Below, in pieces: positions 6,134 through 6,520 of a stretch of DNA of 6,520 bases (its first letter is position 1; every line of letters starts with the position of its first letter). The stretch covers positions 1 through 6,520 of the forward strand of contig UQYD01000067.1 of assembly GCA_900545305.1 (NCBI GenBank), written 5' to 3'. This DNA comes from an uncultured Eubacterium sp. GTDB lineage: Bacteria; Bacillota; Clostridia; Lachnospirales; CAG-274. The position numbers and the translations under genes are program-made. Below the pieces are notes generated by a model. That model did no database searches, was not told the DNA's origin, and worked only from the letters and a program-made list of their open reading frames with translations.

Positions 6134-6352
6134 ATGGCAAGTTCTAATTCAAGCTCTAACAAAATTAATGTTCCTGAGGCAAGAGAGGCTATGGAAAAGA
6201 TGAAGTATGAAGTAGCCAATGAAATCGGTGTACCTTTAAAGAAGGGTTACAATGGTGATTTAACATCTGCTCAGAACGGCTACGTTGGTGGTTATATGGT
6301 AAAAAAGATGATTGAAGATTACGAAAAGAATATGGCAAAGAGTAATGAATAA
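6134..6352 (+). CDS. Alpha/beta-type small acid-soluble spore protein (SASP)
   Basis: Alpha/beta SASPs coat the chromosome of the dormant spore, shift it towards an A-like form and protect it from UV and chemical damage. During germination the GPR protease degrades them to supply amino acids. The 72-residue product shows both family signatures: KYEVANEIGV at about 24-33, which contains the GPR cleavage region after the Glu in YEVA, and GYNGDLTSAQNGYVGGYMVK at 38-57 followed by KMIEDYEK. The N-terminus is Ser/Asn-rich, as usual. AAAAGGAGG at 6116-6124 precedes the ATG by 9 nt, a strong ribosome site matching the high expression expected in the forespore. It is transcribed alone, with a candidate sigma-G promoter upstream. 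I see no clear hairpin terminator behind it; the IS end may begin about 100 bp downstream. Identification is firm; which paralogue it is cannot be told. Confidence 0.95.
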   Translation: MASSNSSSNKINVPEAREAMEKMKYEVANEIGVPLKKGYNGDLTSAQNGYVGGYMVKKMIEDYEKNMAKSNE

Positions 6353-6450
6353 TTATTTTTCTAACCTATAATCTGTGGTGTGGCTTTGTCTGAGCTGTAT
6401 TGCAGAAAAAATATTGAATACAATTCAAAAAGAACAGTTGACATATGATA
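6353..6450. other. Intergenic stretch between the SASP gene and the IS end
   Basis: No reading frame or clear terminator is found. It holds a perfect 6-bp inverted repeat with a 3-nt loop (TTGAAT at 6414-6419, ATTCAA at 6423-6428), a TTGACA box at 6438-6443, and a locally GC-richer segment at about 6373-6405 that differs from the surrounding AT-rich DNA. Confidence 0.5.
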
Positions 6451-6452
6451 TG

Positions 6453-6486
6453 TACCCTCTTTACTGGACACCCAGTAAGGAGGGTA
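6453..6486 (+). promoter_or_regulatory. Hairpin that buries the transposase ribosome site
   Basis: TACCCTCTTTACTGG (6453-6467) pairs with CCAGTAAGGAGGGTA (6472-6486) around the loop ACAC: 14 Watson-Crick pairs and one T.G wobble. The whole Shine-Dalgarno AAGGAGG (6477-6483) is in the right arm. Such a structure in mRNA would block translation of the transposase from long or read-through transcripts. It may also be part of the terminal inverted repeat recognised by the transposase. Confidence 0.72.
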
Positions 6487-6491
6487 TTTTA

Positions 6492-6520
6492 ATGCGTTAT
6501 AGCTATGAGTACAAAAAAGA
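6492..6520 (+). CDS. Transposase-like protein, N-terminal start only (3'-truncated by window edge)
   Basis: Only nine full codons are visible (MRYSYEYKK). This beginning matches what I know of IS3-type helix-turn-helix (OrfA-like) transposase proteins in gut Clostridia, which bind the element's ends. The ATG at 6492 has AAGGAGG at 6477-6483, 8 nt upstream, held inside a 15-bp hairpin. Whether the gene is intact, and whether a second frame (OrfB, DDE integrase) follows by frameshift, cannot be seen. The call rests on a very short peptide plus the hairpin context. Confidence 0.5.

Larger units (their letters stand above)
6451..6520 (+). mobile_element. Probable left end of an insertion sequence (IS3-like), cut by window edge
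   Basis: The stretch starting TGTACCCTCTTTACTGG begins with TG, as IS3-family terminal repeats do, and leads directly into a reading frame opening MRYSYEYKK, which I recognise as the typical beginning of helix-turn-helix transposases of Lachnospiraceae insertion sequences. The right end and target-site duplication lie outside the window, so the exact left boundary and the family are inference. Confidence 0.5.

Noticed and set aside
6414..6428. TTGAAT-ACA-ATTCAA palindrome as a terminator of the SASP gene
   Set aside because: Only 6 weak base pairs, a 3-nt loop and A rather than T residues following on the + strand.

Overview
The window looks like the chromosome of a low-GC, endospore-forming Clostridia species, probably a gut-type Lachnospiraceae or a relative. 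Three things point there: the gene order ffh-rpsP-khpA-rimM-trmD is the classical Firmicutes translation/secretion operon, an alpha/beta-type small acid-soluble spore protein (SASP) is present, and codon use is AT-rich with strong AGGAGG-type ribosome sites. The family assignment is inferred from protein recognition alone, without any database search.

Layout: (1) Positions 2-2890 hold the 3' three quarters of ffh (the start lies outside the window), then rpsP, khpA, rimM and trmD, all on the + strand and tightly spaced. A good intrinsic terminator-like hairpin sits between khpA and rimM and could split or attenuate the operon. rimM and trmD overlap (TTGA). (2) At 2896-3351 a YaiI/YqxD-family (UPF0178) gene follows trmD directly, in the place where rplS is usually found. 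(3) At 3348-3917 a stand-alone Rrf2-family Fe-S-type regulator has its own near-consensus sigma-A promoter, which overlaps the previous stop codon, and its own terminator. (4) At 3946-6021 a second near-consensus promoter drives a 672-residue membrane protein with three N-terminal zinc ribbons, one transmembrane helix and a long predicted extracytoplasmic part (TPR-like segment, chitobiase-C-terminal-like domain, helical FIVAR-like repeats and a beta-rich tail). (5) At 6058-6352 there is a monocistronic SASP gene with a candidate sigma-G promoter. (6) From about 6451 to the right edge there is the probable left end of an insertion sequence: a 15-bp stem hairpin that buries the ribosome site of a transposase-like reading frame, of which only the first nine codons are visible.

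How it works together: the left half makes and matures parts of the translation and targeting machinery (the SRP GTPase Ffh, ribosomal protein S16, an RNA-binding KH protein, the 30S maturation factor RimM and the tRNA m1G37 methyltransferase TrmD). The right half is a series of independently transcribed single genes (regulator, envelope protein, spore protein), and a mobile element has landed beside the spore gene. I see no CRISPR array, tRNA, rRNA or phage module. No completely novel system is evident. The items most worth a second look are the zinc-ribbon/transmembrane multidomain protein, the hairpin that masks the ribosome site at the IS end, and the terminator inside the ffh-trmD operon.
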